This document shows, piece by piece, positions 26,691-35,801 of a DNA stretch of 64,000 nt. Location: positions 1 to 64,000 of the forward strand of contig SFJA01000002.1 in NCBI GenBank assembly GCA_004556005.1, read 5' to 3'. The notes beneath the pieces were generated by a model. The model was not told where the DNA came from. It searched no databases and saw only the letters and a list, made by a program, of their open reading frames with translations. Each line of letters begins with the position of its first letter. Position 1 is the first letter of the stretch. This DNA comes from Bacteroidales bacterium (GTDB lineage: Bacteria; Bacteroidota; Bacteroidia; Bacteroidales; UBA932). A program made the position numbers and the translations under genes.

Positions 26691-27773
26691 ATGAGCAAGA
26701 TATTGGTAGGAATCACACAGGGTGATTCGAATGGAATAGGATACGAGGTCATTATCAAGGCACTCTCGGATCCGAGGATACTGGAGCAGTTCACACCCGT
26801 CATCTACGGGTCATCCAAGATATTCAGTTTCTATCGCAAGACCATACCGGAGATTGAACAGATGGATACCAATGCCATCAACAATGCCCGCGAGGCACAT
26901 CCAAAGAGGGTAAACATAGTCAACTGCCTGCCTGACAGCGCATACGCAGAGCCGGGACAGGCTACTCCCGAGTCCGCAAAGGCAGCCATCGCCTGTCTTG
27001 ACAGGGCGGTCGAGGACCTCAAGGCGGGAGAAATTGACGTGCTGGTTACCGGCCCTATCAACAAAAAGGCTATGTCCGGGCAGGGATTCGGATTCCCGGG
27101 ACATACGGAGTATATCCAGAATGCCTTCGGAGTCAAGGACGTTACGATGCTTATGGTCAGCAGCCGCATCAAGGTCGGCGTGGTGACCGGTCACATTCCT
27201 CTCAAAGACGTAGCCGCAAGCATCACCGAGGAGAAGATACTCAGCAAGTTGCGCCTTATCAACGAGTCCCTCCAGAAGGACTTCTGCATTGACAAGCCAC
27301 GCATTGCCGTGCTCAGCCTCAACCCGCACAGCGGAGACGGAGGACTGCTCGGTGACGAAGAGGGACGCATCATCATTCCGGCAATCAAAAAGGCGGTTGA
27401 CGAGGGCATACTCGCCTTCGGTCCTTTCTCTCCGGACGGATTCTTCGGTCTGAGCCATTATGAAAACTTCGACGCGACCCTTGCCATGTACCACGACCAG
27501 GGCCTCGCCCCTTTCAAGGCGCTGTCATTCGAAGACGGTGTCAACTTTACGGCAGGTCTGCCTGTTGTAAGGACTTCTCCTGACCACGGAACCGCCTTCG
27601 AGATGGCCGGCAGGGACGAAGCCGACCCGCTCTCAATGCGCGCCGCCATCTTCACCGCAATCGACATTTTCCGCAAGAGGGAACAATTCCGCCAGCTGCA
27701 GGAAAACAAGATGCCTGAGCGCAGTCTCGGAGAAGAAAGACCGCAGAGAAGCGACAGGCCGCAGATCGCATAA
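26691..27773 (+). CDS. pdxA: 4-hydroxythreonine-4-phosphate dehydrogenase
   Basis: 360 residues. NAD-dependent oxidation in the DXP-independent branch of pyridoxal 5'-phosphate synthesis. Motifs include ITQGDSNGIG, VTGPINKKAM, FPGHTEYI, and the metal/substrate motif YHDQGLAPFKAL. The last 25 residues (after RKREQFRQLQ) are an extra charged, low-complexity tail not needed for the fold. It shares the rnhA transcript. Confidence 0.95.
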   Translation: MSKILVGITQGDSNGIGYEVIIKALSDPRILEQFTPVIYGSSKIFSFYRKTIPEIEQMDTNAINNAREAHPKRVNIVNCLPDSAYAEPGQATPESAKAAIACLDRAVEDLKAGEIDVLVTGPINKKAMSGQGFGFPGHTEYIQNAFGVKDVTMLMVSSRIKVGVVTGHIPLKDVAASITEEKILSKLRLINESLQKDFCIDKPRIAVLSLNPHSGDGGLLGDEEGRIIIPAIKKAVDEGILAFGPFSPDGFFGLSHYENFDATLAMYHDQGLAPFKALSFEDGVNFTAGLPVVRTSPDHGTAFEMAGRDEADPLSMRAAIFTAIDIFRKREQFRQLQENKMPERSLGEERPQRSDRPQIA

Positions 27774-27811
27774 CGCAGCCCCGGAGCGCTTGCAGGGCCG
27801 ATTGGCAACGC

Positions 27812-28285
27812 TCAATCTATGCCCGTGCCGGCTGCGATTTCCTCCACCGTCCCGCGCACTGCATCGTATGAATAGCCGCGCGAGAGCGCAAAACGAATGA
27901 GTTTGAGTTTTCCCTGAGGGTCATCCTTCAGGGATTTCCATTTGTTACGAAGCATCCTGCCAAGGGCATCGGAACTTTTGACCCGGTCCGTTTCCTCGAG
28001 AGCCGCCCTGATATCATCTTCGGAGATACCCTTTGCCCGCAGTGCCTGACTGATTTTCAGCGGGCCCCAGGCAGAAAGCGAAGACTTGTCACGCGCAAAT
28101 GCAGTTGCATACCTCAGGTCGCTGACAAAGCGTTCGCTGACAAGCCTTTCCACAAGTTCTTCCGCGGCAGCTCTGTCGGAGTCAAGTCTCGAGAGAGCCT
28201 TGGCCTTTATGTCCGAAACGCAGTATTCCCGTCTGGCACAGAGAGATGCAAGGGCATCATATACTTTCTTGATTCTTTCTTCCAT
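27812..28285 (-). CDS. recX: RecX family regulator of RecA
   Basis: 157 residues made of repeated three-helix units: ARREYCVSDIKAKAL, VSERFVSDLRYATAFARDK, WGPLKISQALRAKGISEDDI. RecX binds in the groove of RecA filaments and limits strand exchange. It is not beside recA here but two genes downstream of rlmN on the opposite strand, 15 bases after the patatin stop. It converges with pdxA. Confidence 0.93.
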   Translation of the reverse strand: MEERIKKVYDALASLCARREYCVSDIKAKALSRLDSDRAAAEELVERLVSERFVSDLRYATAFARDKSSLSAWGPLKISQALRAKGISEDDIRAALEETDRVKSSDALGRMLRNKWKSLKDDPQGKLKLIRFALSRGYSYDAVRGTVEEIAAGTGID

Positions 28286-28300
28286 AGTGCTGAAAAGATA

Positions 28301-30796
28301 TCAAAAATCAAATCCAAGGGAAAGATATGCGCCAAAGCTTCTGCTGATGTCCGACCAATGGACATTAGCCTTCAAAGGACCGAAAATGGAGTTGTAGCCA
28401 ATCTGGATGGCCGTTCCGAAATGCAACTCACCCTGACGGGGATCCACAAGTCCGATGAAGTTATCGGAGTCCCGCATCACCGAGCCTGTTGCGGTAAGGA
28501 AAAAGTCCTCTGCCATCTTGATGCGGAAGTCTATGGACGCGACGGCAAGATGGTCGTAAGAGACAAGATAGGTATTGTTGATTCCGAGAAAAGGAATCTG
28601 CTGGTCAAGGTACCTGCCTCTGATAGCACCTCCTATGGTGTTGCGGTGCGAAATGGAATAATTGTCCATGGAGTTATGGTCAACTACCGAACGCAGGTCA
28701 AGGTCCGGAATGATTGCAAATCCCGTCCCGAAAGGAATCACGAAACGAAGATTCAGCCCTGAGGTAAAAATGGGAACGAAGCCTTTTGAACCGGGCTTCC
28801 ATACATCATACGAGGCATCCACCTTCAAGTCCAGGCCGTGGGTCGGAAAATAAGCGTCGTCCATGGTATAGACGTTTACATTGAAGAACGGACCTACATA
28901 GTCTCCCCTGAGCATTGACGAAGAGAGCTGGTCCAGCTGGTTTCCGAAGTGGGAATCTACAGGAAGCACGAATCCGCGGTTACGCAGGCCTAATTTCACG
29001 TCGGCACGGGCCCAGTCTCTAGACGATATGAAAACACTCTCAGTATGAGAGAGATATGATACATACTCGTTAACCTTGTTGTCATAGATGCCTGACAGTC
29101 TGCCTCTGTAATGTCCAAGAGAGAGTTCAGCGTTTACCATAGGCAGATTCATCGAACCGTATGAATACCTGGCAACAAGCGACTGGCTCTGTCCCAGTCT
29201 GCCTTCGATATTCAGGGTTGAACCCATCATCTTGTTGACGTTGAGTCCTACGTTGAAAAGCAGCGACGCCCAGTCCTCAGTGTCGGCTCTCAGTCCCATA
29301 CCCAGACGATGGACAGGCGCAGGAGTGCAATGAAACACCAGCCTGTAAGGCTCGCCGGAACCGGTAAGGGAATAGGTCACGGCATCAAAAAGACCGGTGG
29401 CCTGCAGTTTTGACATAGCATCATCGATACGCTCCCGGTCAATGGTTTCGCTCACATCGAGATCGACCATTTCCATCATCATCCTGGACTCGTTATCATC
29501 TACCCCCTCAAACACTATGGCTTCAAGTCTTACGGGTGTTTTGGAAACATCCACAGCCTTTGTATTTGAAAGAGCACCCGTGGAAGGCCCCGTGATTGCC
29601 TTGAGTTCGGCAAATGCATCCGCCTCCCTGCGGGCAGCCTCGTAGCCGCGCCTAAGCATTGTTTCGACAGCGTCATCGCTGAAGCTCATCATATTGTACT
29701 CTGAAATGGACGGTTTGACAAAGACATCCGGTGTCACCACATTCTTGTTAAAAGCATCCTTGCCCAGCATGGTGATGAACTGCATCAGCACGTCACCGAT
29801 ATTGTTGACCTGAGTGTAATCGGGATCGATGTCGGAGAGGTCCACGCCAATGATATAATCGGCACCCATAGCCTTGGCGAGGTCGGTAGGGAAATTGTTG
29901 CGGGTTCCGCCATCTACAAGAATCATCCCTTCCGTCCTTACCGGATTGAAAAGTCCCGGTATGCTCATAGTCGAACGCATCGCTGTCTTCAACGAACCCG
30001 AGCCCCAGTTCTTTGCCTTGCAGGAAACGACATCCGCGGCAACGCAGGCAAAAGGAATGGGAAGGTCGGCGAAGGAAATGCTGTCCTGATAGCCCACGGT
30101 AAGGCTGGAAATAAGATTGTTTACATTGAACCCGTATGCAATACCCGATGGAAGGGAGCTCGCAAAACTGTTGTTGACGACCTTTTCGCGGGCTTCTTCA
30201 TCAGATGCACCTATGTGCAGCAATCCGTCGGATGATGTGTACTGCCCGCTGTCAGTATCACCGGACTTATGACTCCTTTTTTCGTAATGAAATGGAATTG
30301 AAATCAGATAACGGTCATTGTACCGCTTGCGCTCATAGCAGTAATATCTGTTATCGACAACGTCACTGAGAATCATATTCCAGTCCTGATTCTGGAAGAG
30401 ATACTGTATCTCGTCAGCGTTGTAGCCCAAACTGTACAAGGCGCCCACCAGACCGCCTATACTTGTTCCCAGTACAAGGTCAACCGGTATCTTCTGCTCT
30501 TCGATATACCGCAGGACTCCCACCTCGGCTGCACCCTTGGCACCGCCTCCGCTGAGCACAAGAGCAACGGTAGGACGGCCGGCAAAGCGGTGAACGCTGT
30601 CCATCTTTGCCCTTACCTTTCTGATAAACAAAGAGTCACCCGCCGGATCGACGCTGTCCACAGACAAGCCGTTAGGATATTCCTGGGCAAATGCCGGGAA
30701 AGAAGCAAAAAGTATCAGGAGCGCTGCGAATGCTGCCCTGCAAGCATTCCGCAGGCGGCAAGTATGTCCTCGCCGCGCGAAGTACGTATCGTGCAT
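28301..30796 (-). CDS. patatin-like phospholipase fused to an outer-membrane barrel
   Basis: 831 residues. After a signal peptide (core AAFAALLILFASFPAFA) the patatin domain shows the oxyanion loop GGGAKG (83-88), nucleophile Ser112 in GTSIGG, and the dyad Asp in VDGG near 310. A POTRA-like segment (about 420-490) leads to a C-terminal barrel ending in LSLGFDF. This is the layout of type Vd autotransporters and their Bacteroidota relatives. The only usable ATG (30796) lies inside rlmN, an overlap of 82 bases. Likely a surface or periplasmic lipase. Confidence 0.88.
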   Translation of the reverse strand: MHDTYFARRGHTCRLRNACRAAFAALLILFASFPAFAQEYPNGLSVDSVDPAGDSLFIRKVRAKMDSVHRFAGRPTVALVLSGGGAKGAAEVGVLRYIEEQKIPVDLVLGTSIGGLVGALYSLGYNADEIQYLFQNQDWNMILSDVVDNRYYCYERKRYNDRYLISIPFHYEKRSHKSGDTDSGQYTSSDGLLHIGASDEEAREKVVNNSFASSLPSGIAYGFNVNNLISSLTVGYQDSISFADLPIPFACVAADVVSCKAKNWGSGSLKTAMRSTMSIPGLFNPVRTEGMILVDGGTRNNFPTDLAKAMGADYIIGVDLSDIDPDYTQVNNIGDVLMQFITMLGKDAFNKNVVTPDVFVKPSISEYNMMSFSDDAVETMLRRGYEAARREADAFAELKAITGPSTGALSNTKAVDVSKTPVRLEAIVFEGVDDNESRMMMEMVDLDVSETIDRERIDDAMSKLQATGLFDAVTYSLTGSGEPYRLVFHCTPAPVHRLGMGLRADTEDWASLLFNVGLNVNKMMGSTLNIEGRLGQSQSLVARYSYGSMNLPMVNAELSLGHYRGRLSGIYDNKVNEYVSYLSHTESVFISSRDWARADVKLGLRNRGFVLPVDSHFGNQLDQLSSSMLRGDYVGPFFNVNVYTMDDAYFPTHGLDLKVDASYDVWKPGSKGFVPIFTSGLNLRFVIPFGTGFAIIPDLDLRSVVDHNSMDNYSISHRNTIGGAIRGRYLDQQIPFLGINNTYLVSYDHLAVASIDFRIKMAEDFFLTATGSVMRDSDNFIGLVDPRQGELHFGTAIQIGYNSIFGPLKANVHWSDISRSFGAYLSLGFDF

Positions 30797-31758
30797 ATCA
30801 AACCATTGTTATTAAGTCTGTCTCTGAACTGTTGCATTGCAAAATCCGTGGCACAATCGTAAGGAAAATCAGGAATCTTGTGGAATCTGATAAGATTTAC
30901 CCTGCATTCCAGTCCGCGAAGCAGATGGCAGAGGGCATCGGCGTGGCGTTTGTCGTCATTGAATCCGGCAAACATTGTATATTCGAAACTGACCCTGCGC
31001 TGGCCCGAAAAGTCATACCTGCGCAGCAGAGCTATCACATCTTTCAGCGGCCAGGCCTTTTGGACCGGCATTATCGACAAGCGTTCCTCCGGGAAAGGAT
31101 TGTGCAGCGACACTGCAATATGGCAACGCTGCCCGTCAAGCAGGGTCCTAAGATTGGGCAGCAAGCCTATAGTGCTGACAGTCACACGCTTGGGACTCCA
31201 GCCAAATCCCCACGGAGCGGTAAGGACCTCTATGGCGCGCGACACTGCCCCGTAATTGTCCAGAGGTTCGCCCATACCCATAAACACCGTTCCCGTCAAT
31301 TCCCCGGCCTCCGGGATGCTGATGAACTGGTTGAGAATGTCGGCGGCGCTCAGATTTCCATGCCAGCCCTGACGTCCGGTCATGCAGAAACGGCAGCCCA
31401 TACGGCAGCCGGCCTGCGAACTGACGCAGAGGGTACGCCGGTCCTGGTCCGGGATTACGACTGCCTCCACGGCAGAATTCTCCCATACCCCCGCGTGCTC
31501 GCAGCAGACCGGGAACAGGTACTTGGACGTACCGTCGGAAGACAGGGCGCTGCCTACCGGGGCGGCGGTGCCCAGGTCGAAGCGGGCGGCGAGGGCAGCT
31601 CGGGCGTCCTTGCCTATATTGGTCATCTCGTCGAAGGAATGCACCTTCTTTCCGTACATCCAGCCAGCAAGCTGGTTACCCACGAAAGGCTTGAGACCGC
31701 ACTCTGCTGCGGCCTGCCTCAATTCTTCCAAAGTTTTACCAAGCAACTTCTCTTTCAT
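30715..31758 (-). CDS. rlmN: 23S rRNA/tRNA A2503-type adenine C2-methyltransferase
   Basis: 347 residues, radical-SAM enzyme. The cluster motif is CRMGCRFC, followed by GMGEPLDNY and the SAM-binding STIGLLPNL. The methyl-carrying Cys near the end is in AACGMLAG. The ATG follows a TAATTTTG box by 4 bases, so the mRNA may be leaderless. Divergent from recA and upstream of the patatin gene, which begins inside its 3' end. Confidence 0.95.
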   Translation of the reverse strand: MKEKLLGKTLEELRQAAAECGLKPFVGNQLAGWMYGKKVHSFDEMTNIGKDARAALAARFDLGTAAPVGSALSSDGTSKYLFPVCCEHAGVWENSAVEAVVIPDQDRRTLCVSSQAGCRMGCRFCMTGRQGWHGNLSAADILNQFISIPEAGELTGTVFMGMGEPLDNYGAVSRAIEVLTAPWGFGWSPKRVTVSTIGLLPNLRTLLDGQRCHIAVSLHNPFPEERLSIMPVQKAWPLKDVIALLRRYDFSGQRRVSFEYTMFAGFNDDKRHADALCHLLRGLECRVNLIRFHKIPDFPYDCATDFAMQQFRDRLNNNGLICTIRTSRGEDILAACGMLAGQHSQRS

Positions 31759-31762
31759 ATGG

Positions 31763-31770
31763 CAAAATTA
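31763..31770 (-). promoter_or_regulatory. -7 box directly before rlmN
   Basis: TAATTTTG on the minus strand, separated from the rlmN ATG (31758) by only 4 bases. No clear -33 box. Confidence 0.5.
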
Positions 31771-31783
31771 AGGAAAAAATCCA

Positions 31784-31791
31784 TATATTTG
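31784..31791 (+). promoter_or_regulatory. -7 box of recA
   Basis: TATATTTG, giving a predicted recA leader of about 55 bases. It stands back-to-back with the rlmN box. No SOS-box-like palindrome was recognised in this gap. Confidence 0.6.
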
Positions 31792-31850
31792 CGTTGCCCG
31801 ACGAGGGCACCTGAACAAACTTGTAAAACTATCATTAAAACCAAAGAATT

Positions 31851-32882
31851 ATGGCTAAAGAACCAGTAGAAGGACTCAACAACGACATCAATGCAGCCAA
31901 GCTCAAGGCGCTGCAGGCAACCATCGACAAAATTGAAAAGGATTTTGGAAAGGGAACCATAATGAAGCTCGGAGACCAGCCCCAGTGGGACGTGCAGGTC
32001 ATTCCGAGCGGATCCGTGGCACTCGACCACGCATTGGGCATAGGGGGTTATCCGAGAGGAAGAATCATCGAGATTTACGGGCCCGAGTCCAGCGGTAAGA
32101 CCACGCTTGCCATTCACGCTATAGCTGAGGCTCAGAAGCAGGGCGGCATTGCTGCAATGATCGATGCCGAGCACGCATTTGACCGCACTTACGCTCAGGC
32201 TCTGGGCGTCAACCTGGACACGCTGCTCATTTCCCAGCCGGACAACGGCGAGCAGGCTCTCGAGATTGCCGACAACCTCATCAGGAGCGGAGCCATCGAC
32301 ATTGTCGTAATCGACTCAGTTGCAGCACTTACGCCAAAAGCGGAAATTGAAGGCGAGATGGGAGACAACAAGGTCGGACTCCAGGCAAGACTTATGAGCC
32401 AGGCTCTCCGCAAGCTTACGGCCAACATCTCAAAGACAAACACCTGCTGCATTTTCATAAACCAGCTGCGTGAGAAGATCGGAGTCATGTTCGGCAACCC
32501 TGAGACCACCACCGGAGGAAATGCACTCAAGTTCTATGCTTCCGTACGTATCGATGTACGACGCACCTCCCAACTCAAGGACGGTGACGAAGCTACGGGA
32601 AACCGCACCAAGGTCAAGGTTGTCAAAAACAAGATGGCTCCACCTTTCAAAAAGGCCGAGTTTGACATCGTTTATGGAGAGGGCATCTCACACGTTGCGG
32701 AAATTGCCGACCTCGCAATAGAGTTTGACATCATACACAAGAGCGGTTCCTGGTTCTCGTACAACGGCGAGAAACTTGCGCAGGGACTGGCTTCAGTAAA
32801 GCAGCTCCTCAAGGACAATGTGGAGCTTTGCGAAGAGATCGAGGCAAAGGTCAGGGAACAGCTCCAGGCCATCAAGGACTAG
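31851..32882 (+). CDS. recA: RecA recombinase
   Basis: 343 residues, full length. Forms filaments on single-stranded DNA for homologous recombination and repair. Walker A is GPESSGKTT, Walker [10 protein letters not shown], and the L2 segment is [20 protein letters not shown]. The C-terminus is acidic and short. The leader is about 55 bases long. A GNAT-like gene follows 24 bases after the stop. Confidence 0.98.
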   Translation: MAKEPVEGLNNDINAAKLKALQATIDKIEKDFGKGTIMKLGDQPQWDVQVIPSGSVALDHALGIGGYPRGRIIEIYGPESSGKTTLAIHAIAEAQKQGGIAAMIDAEHAFDRTYAQALGVNLDTLLISQPDNGEQALEIADNLIRSGAIDIVVIDSVAALTPKAEIEGEMGDNKVGLQARLMSQALRKLTANISKTNTCCIFINQLREKIGVMFGNPETTTGGNALKFYASVRIDVRRTSQLKDGDEATGNRTKVKVVKNKMAPPFKKAEFDIVYGEGISHVAEIADLAIEFDIIHKSGSWFSYNGEKLAQGLASVKQLLKDNVELCEEIEAKVREQLQAIKD

Positions 32883-32906
32883 TCAAACTTCCTCCAATCC
32901 TGACAA

Positions 32907-33380
32907 ATGGACGGACTTGCAAATGTATTTGCGAGAAACTGCCTGATAAGAAGAATCGAAAAGCCTGTGGCGGCTGCGTTCCTTACGCGCTACCACAGGC
33001 TCGGTTCTACAGGCGGGAGGTATTTTTATGGCCTGTTCGTACGCAGAAGCACCGGTGCGGGTGAACTCAGGCTTGAAGAGGGCACCCTGGTTGCCGTTGC
33101 GTCCTTTTCATCCGCTCGCAGGTGGCAGAAGCCCCAGGGAGAGGTAAGATCCTATGAATGGATACGTTACGCATCGCTCGACGGGGTGCGCGTGGTAGGA
33201 GGGATGGGCAAGATGCTCGAACACTTCATCAAAGAGGTCAAGCCCGATGACGTGATGAGCTATGCGGACACGCGATGGCCGGACAGCGGAAATGCCTACC
33301 GGAAGCTGGGATTCGTATCAGAAGGAAAGCTTGAAAGGAAGGGCTGGGTCTGCGAAAAGTTCAGGTTTACTCTGCATTAG
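32907..33380 (+). CDS. GNAT-like domain protein of unknown substrate
   Basis: 157 residues. The middle and end show a pattern seen in acyltransferase-like domains of phage and Bacteroidota proteins: LVAVASFSSAR, YEWIRYASLDGVRVVGGMGKML, and SYADTRWPDSGNAYRKLGFV, where the GG-G turn would hold the pantetheine and the final YxxLGF is a typical GNAT ending. No enzyme partner is evident. It probably rides on the recA transcript. Its last 14 bases overlap the end of tdk on the other strand. Confidence 0.6.
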   Translation: MDGLANVFARNCLIRRIEKPVAAAFLTRYHRLGSTGGRYFYGLFVRRSTGAGELRLEEGTLVAVASFSSARRWQKPQGEVRSYEWIRYASLDGVRVVGGMGKMLEHFIKEVKPDDVMSYADTRWPDSGNAYRKLGFVSEGKLERKGWVCEKFRFTLH

Positions 33381-33951
33381 CCGCATCCTCCGCCATTGCC
33401 GCATTGTAGCATCGGCGACACAGTGGTTCATAGACATCCTTCTCTCCCAGCACAACAAGATCGCGGTTGCGGGAAAGACGGTGCGAATGGTTAGCCAGAT
33501 TGCCGCAACGAACGCAGATTGCGTGGACTTTGCGCACTTCCTCGGCGACAGCCATCAGTCGGGGCATAGGGCCGAAAGGCTTGCCCAGAAAGTCCGTATC
33601 CAGGCCTGCCACGATGACTCTCACGCCCCTGTCGGCAAGTTCCTGTGCAACTTCAACGAGATTGTCACCGAAGAATTGGGCCTCGTCAACGCCAACCACA
33701 CGAACGTCGTCATCAATGTCCAGCATGGCGGCGGCATCCTTTATCGGCTTCGAGGTAATCTTATGGAAATCGTGTGACACCACTTCCACGTCAGAGTAGC
33801 GATTGTCGATTTCGGGCTTGAATATGGCTATCTTGAGATTGGCAAACTGTGCTCTGCGCAGTCTGCGGATGAGTTCCTCGGTCTTGCCCGAGAACATAGA
33901 GCCGCAAACGACCTCGATGCAGCCTCCCCTATTGTTGTTTTCAGAAAACAT
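33367..33951 (-). CDS. tdk: thymidine kinase
   Basis: 194 residues from the ATG at 33951; an upstream GTG at 33975 falls within the promoter -7 box and is rejected. The P-loop is GSMFSGKTEEL, the base motif DEAQFF, and zinc-binding CVRCG and CRRC are present. Salvages thymidine to dTMP. It overlaps the preceding gene tail to tail by 14 bases. Confidence 0.95.
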   Translation of the reverse strand: MFSENNNRGGCIEVVCGSMFSGKTEELIRRLRRAQFANLKIAIFKPEIDNRYSDVEVVSHDFHKITSKPIKDAAAMLDIDDDVRVVGVDEAQFFGDNLVEVAQELADRGVRVIVAGLDTDFLGKPFGPMPRLMAVAEEVRKVHAICVRCGNLANHSHRLSRNRDLVVLGEKDVYEPLCRRCYNAAMAEDAANAE

Positions 33952-33962
33952 AAGTACATTTG
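33932..33962 (+). promoter_or_regulatory. promoter of rsmI
   Basis: TTG (33932-33934), 20 bases, TACATTTG (33955-33962). It lies across the first codons of tdk on the other strand, so rsmI and tdk transcripts begin within a few bases of each other. Confidence 0.6.
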
Positions 33963-33974
33963 TATTCAGGAACA

Positions 33975-33982
33975 CAAATATA
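33975..33982 (-). promoter_or_regulatory. -7 box of tdk
   Basis: TATATTTG on the minus strand, 23 bases before the tdk ATG. It rules out the upstream GTG as start. Confidence 0.6.
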
Positions 33983-34006
33983 CAACAAAAGTCCCGCTAT
34001 TGAAAG

Positions 34007-34750
34007 ATGTCAGCCGGAATACTCTACATAGTGCCGACGCCCGTAGGCAATCTTGAGGATATGACCATCAGGGCCATAAAGGTGCTGCGTGAGGCAGACA
34101 TCATTCTTGCGGAGGACACAAGAACCAGTTCGGTTTTGCTCAAGCACTTCGGAATAAGCGGCAAACTGTTGCCCCATCACAAGTTCAACGAGCACCGTAC
34201 CGTACAGATAATCAAGGATAAGATAGCCTCGGGGGCCAACGTTGCGCTGATAAGCGATGCCGGCACACCTGGCATCAGCGATCCGGGATTCCTGCTTGCC
34301 CGCGCCTGCGCCGAGGAGGGAATAAGTGTCAGCACGCTCCCCGGAGCGACCGCCTGCATCCCTGCCATCGTATCTTCAGGACTGCCTTGCGACAGATTCT
34401 GTTTCGAAGGCTTCCTTCCCATCAAGAAAGGCAGGACGACACTGTTGGAAAACTTAACCAAAGAAACAAGAACTATGATATTTTACGAATCACCGCTGCG
34501 CCTGTGCAAGACTCTGGCGCAATTTGCGGAGTATTTCGGGGCTGACAGGCAATGTTCAGTCGCCCGCGAAATTTCCAAGATCCACGAAGAGCACTGCCGC
34601 GGCACAATAGCCGAAGTGCTCGAACATTTCAGCACCAACGAGCCCCGTGGCGAAATTGTAATCATTGTTGCAGGAACGCCTGCCAAGGAGAAGAAGGAAC
34701 ATCGCAACAAATACCGGGACGACGATGCACAGGGACCAGAATTACAGTAG
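34007..34750 (+). CDS. rsmI: 16S rRNA (cytidine-1402) 2'-O-methyltransferase
   Basis: 247 residues. SAM-dependent tetrapyrrole-methylase fold: PTPVGNLEDMTIRA, AEDTRTSSVLLKHF, SDAGTPGISDPG and the C-terminal REISKIHEEH. Normal length for the family minus the short C-terminal extension. The stop lies 26 bases inside the next gene. Confidence 0.95.
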   Translation: MSAGILYIVPTPVGNLEDMTIRAIKVLREADIILAEDTRTSSVLLKHFGISGKLLPHHKFNEHRTVQIIKDKIASGANVALISDAGTPGISDPGFLLARACAEEGISVSTLPGATACIPAIVSSGLPCDRFCFEGFLPIKKGRTTLLENLTKETRTMIFYESPLRLCKTLAQFAEYFGADRQCSVAREISKIHEEHCRGTIAEVLEHFSTNEPRGEIVIIVAGTPAKEKKEHRNKYRDDDAQGPELQ

Positions 34751-35792
34751 CGGCAAAACGGTATTCTCGGTCGGGGCAATTGCTCTTGTTTTTCTTGTAA
34801 TAGGTTACGAAACGGCGCTCTTTGTTCACAGGGCCGCCTCGCTGCGCATACAGGAACGGCGGGACAACCCCGACACGGTATATGTCATTTCGGAACAATT
34901 CGCCTCCAGACTGCTGGCCGAGGAGGGTTACCTGCCGGCGGGAAGGTCGGGTGCTGCCGCAGCGGATTGTTCGGAGAGCGGTGAAGGGACAAGTTCTGAT
35001 ACCCATTCGGCAATAGAGGTGGCTCCGGGGCAGGCAGTGGCAGCGAGGACGGTGGAGGAAGCCGCAGGTAGCGCCGGGGCTGCGGGTGCTGCGGAGGGTG
35101 ATGGGGCTGCAAGGAGGGCCGGGGCTATTATTGTGCGGAGGGATGCGGGACATTCCCGGGATGTGGCGAGGGAAAGGTCGCGGGGAAGGAAGATAGAGTC
35201 TTTCCGATTCAATCCCAACACTGCCAGCGCGGAAGAACTTATAAGGCTGGGTATGAGCGAGAAACAGGCTGCCGCCATTGTCAGCTACAGGGCCAAGGGC
35301 GGCAGGTTTGCGCGCAAAAGCGATTTTGCAAAGTCGTTCGTAGTATCGGATTCGCTTTACGAAAGGCTGGAGCCGTACATCGACATTCCTCTTGTGGACA
35401 TCAACCGAGCAGACTCGGCGGCATTTGACGCGCTGCCGGGAATAGGAGGCTATTTTGCGGCGAAGATGGTAAGATACAGGGAAGAGTTGGGAGGGTATTC
35501 GTGTACGGAACAGTTGATGGAAATATGGAAGTTTGACAGAGAAAGATATGACGGACTCAAGGACCTGATTTGCTGCAGTCCTCCCGCGCATCCCTTGCAG
35601 TTATGGAGCGCGGACGAGGAAACTTTGAGCAGGCACCCGCATATAAGAAACAGGAATACGGCAAGAGCCATAATCCTGTTCCGTAAGCATACTCCTCCGC
35701 AAGACCGGAGCGTTCATGCTTTGTATGAGGCCGGCATCATAGACAGCCTTGCTGCAGTTAAACTGGCAAGATGCGTCACTGAAAGCCGTTGA
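34725..35792 (+). CDS. membrane-anchored helix-hairpin-helix (ComEA-like) protein
   Basis: 355 residues from the ATG at 34725. One membrane segment (about 13-33) is followed by a long Ala/Gly/Glu/Arg-rich linker (about 60-155) and three HhH-type DNA-binding units: FNPNTASAEELIRLGMSEKQAA, INRADSAAFDALPGIGGYFAAK, and a weaker third near the end. The layout resembles ComEA-family DNA receptors, though the linker and tail are longer. DNA binding at the inner membrane is inferred; no other competence gene is in the window. Confidence 0.8.
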   Translation: MHRDQNYSSGKTVFSVGAIALVFLVIGYETALFVHRAASLRIQERRDNPDTVYVISEQFASRLLAEEGYLPAGRSGAAAADCSESGEGTSSDTHSAIEVAPGQAVAARTVEEAAGSAGAAGAAEGDGAARRAGAIIVRRDAGHSRDVARERSRGRKIESFRFNPNTASAEELIRLGMSEKQAAAIVSYRAKGGRFARKSDFAKSFVVSDSLYERLEPYIDIPLVDINRADSAAFDALPGIGGYFAAKMVRYREELGGYSCTEQLMEIWKFDRERYDGLKDLICCSPPAHPLQLWSADEETLSRHPHIRNRNTARAIILFRKHTPPQDRSVHALYEAGIIDSLAAVKLARCVTESR

Positions 35793-35801
35793 GAAGCGCT
35801 T

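Noticed and set aside
31771..31850. SOS box upstream of recA
   Set aside because: No convincing palindrome was seen; only the -7 box stands out.
33952..33975. Upstream GTG start for tdk
   Set aside because: It falls within the tdk -7 box, so it cannot be in the mRNA from that promoter.
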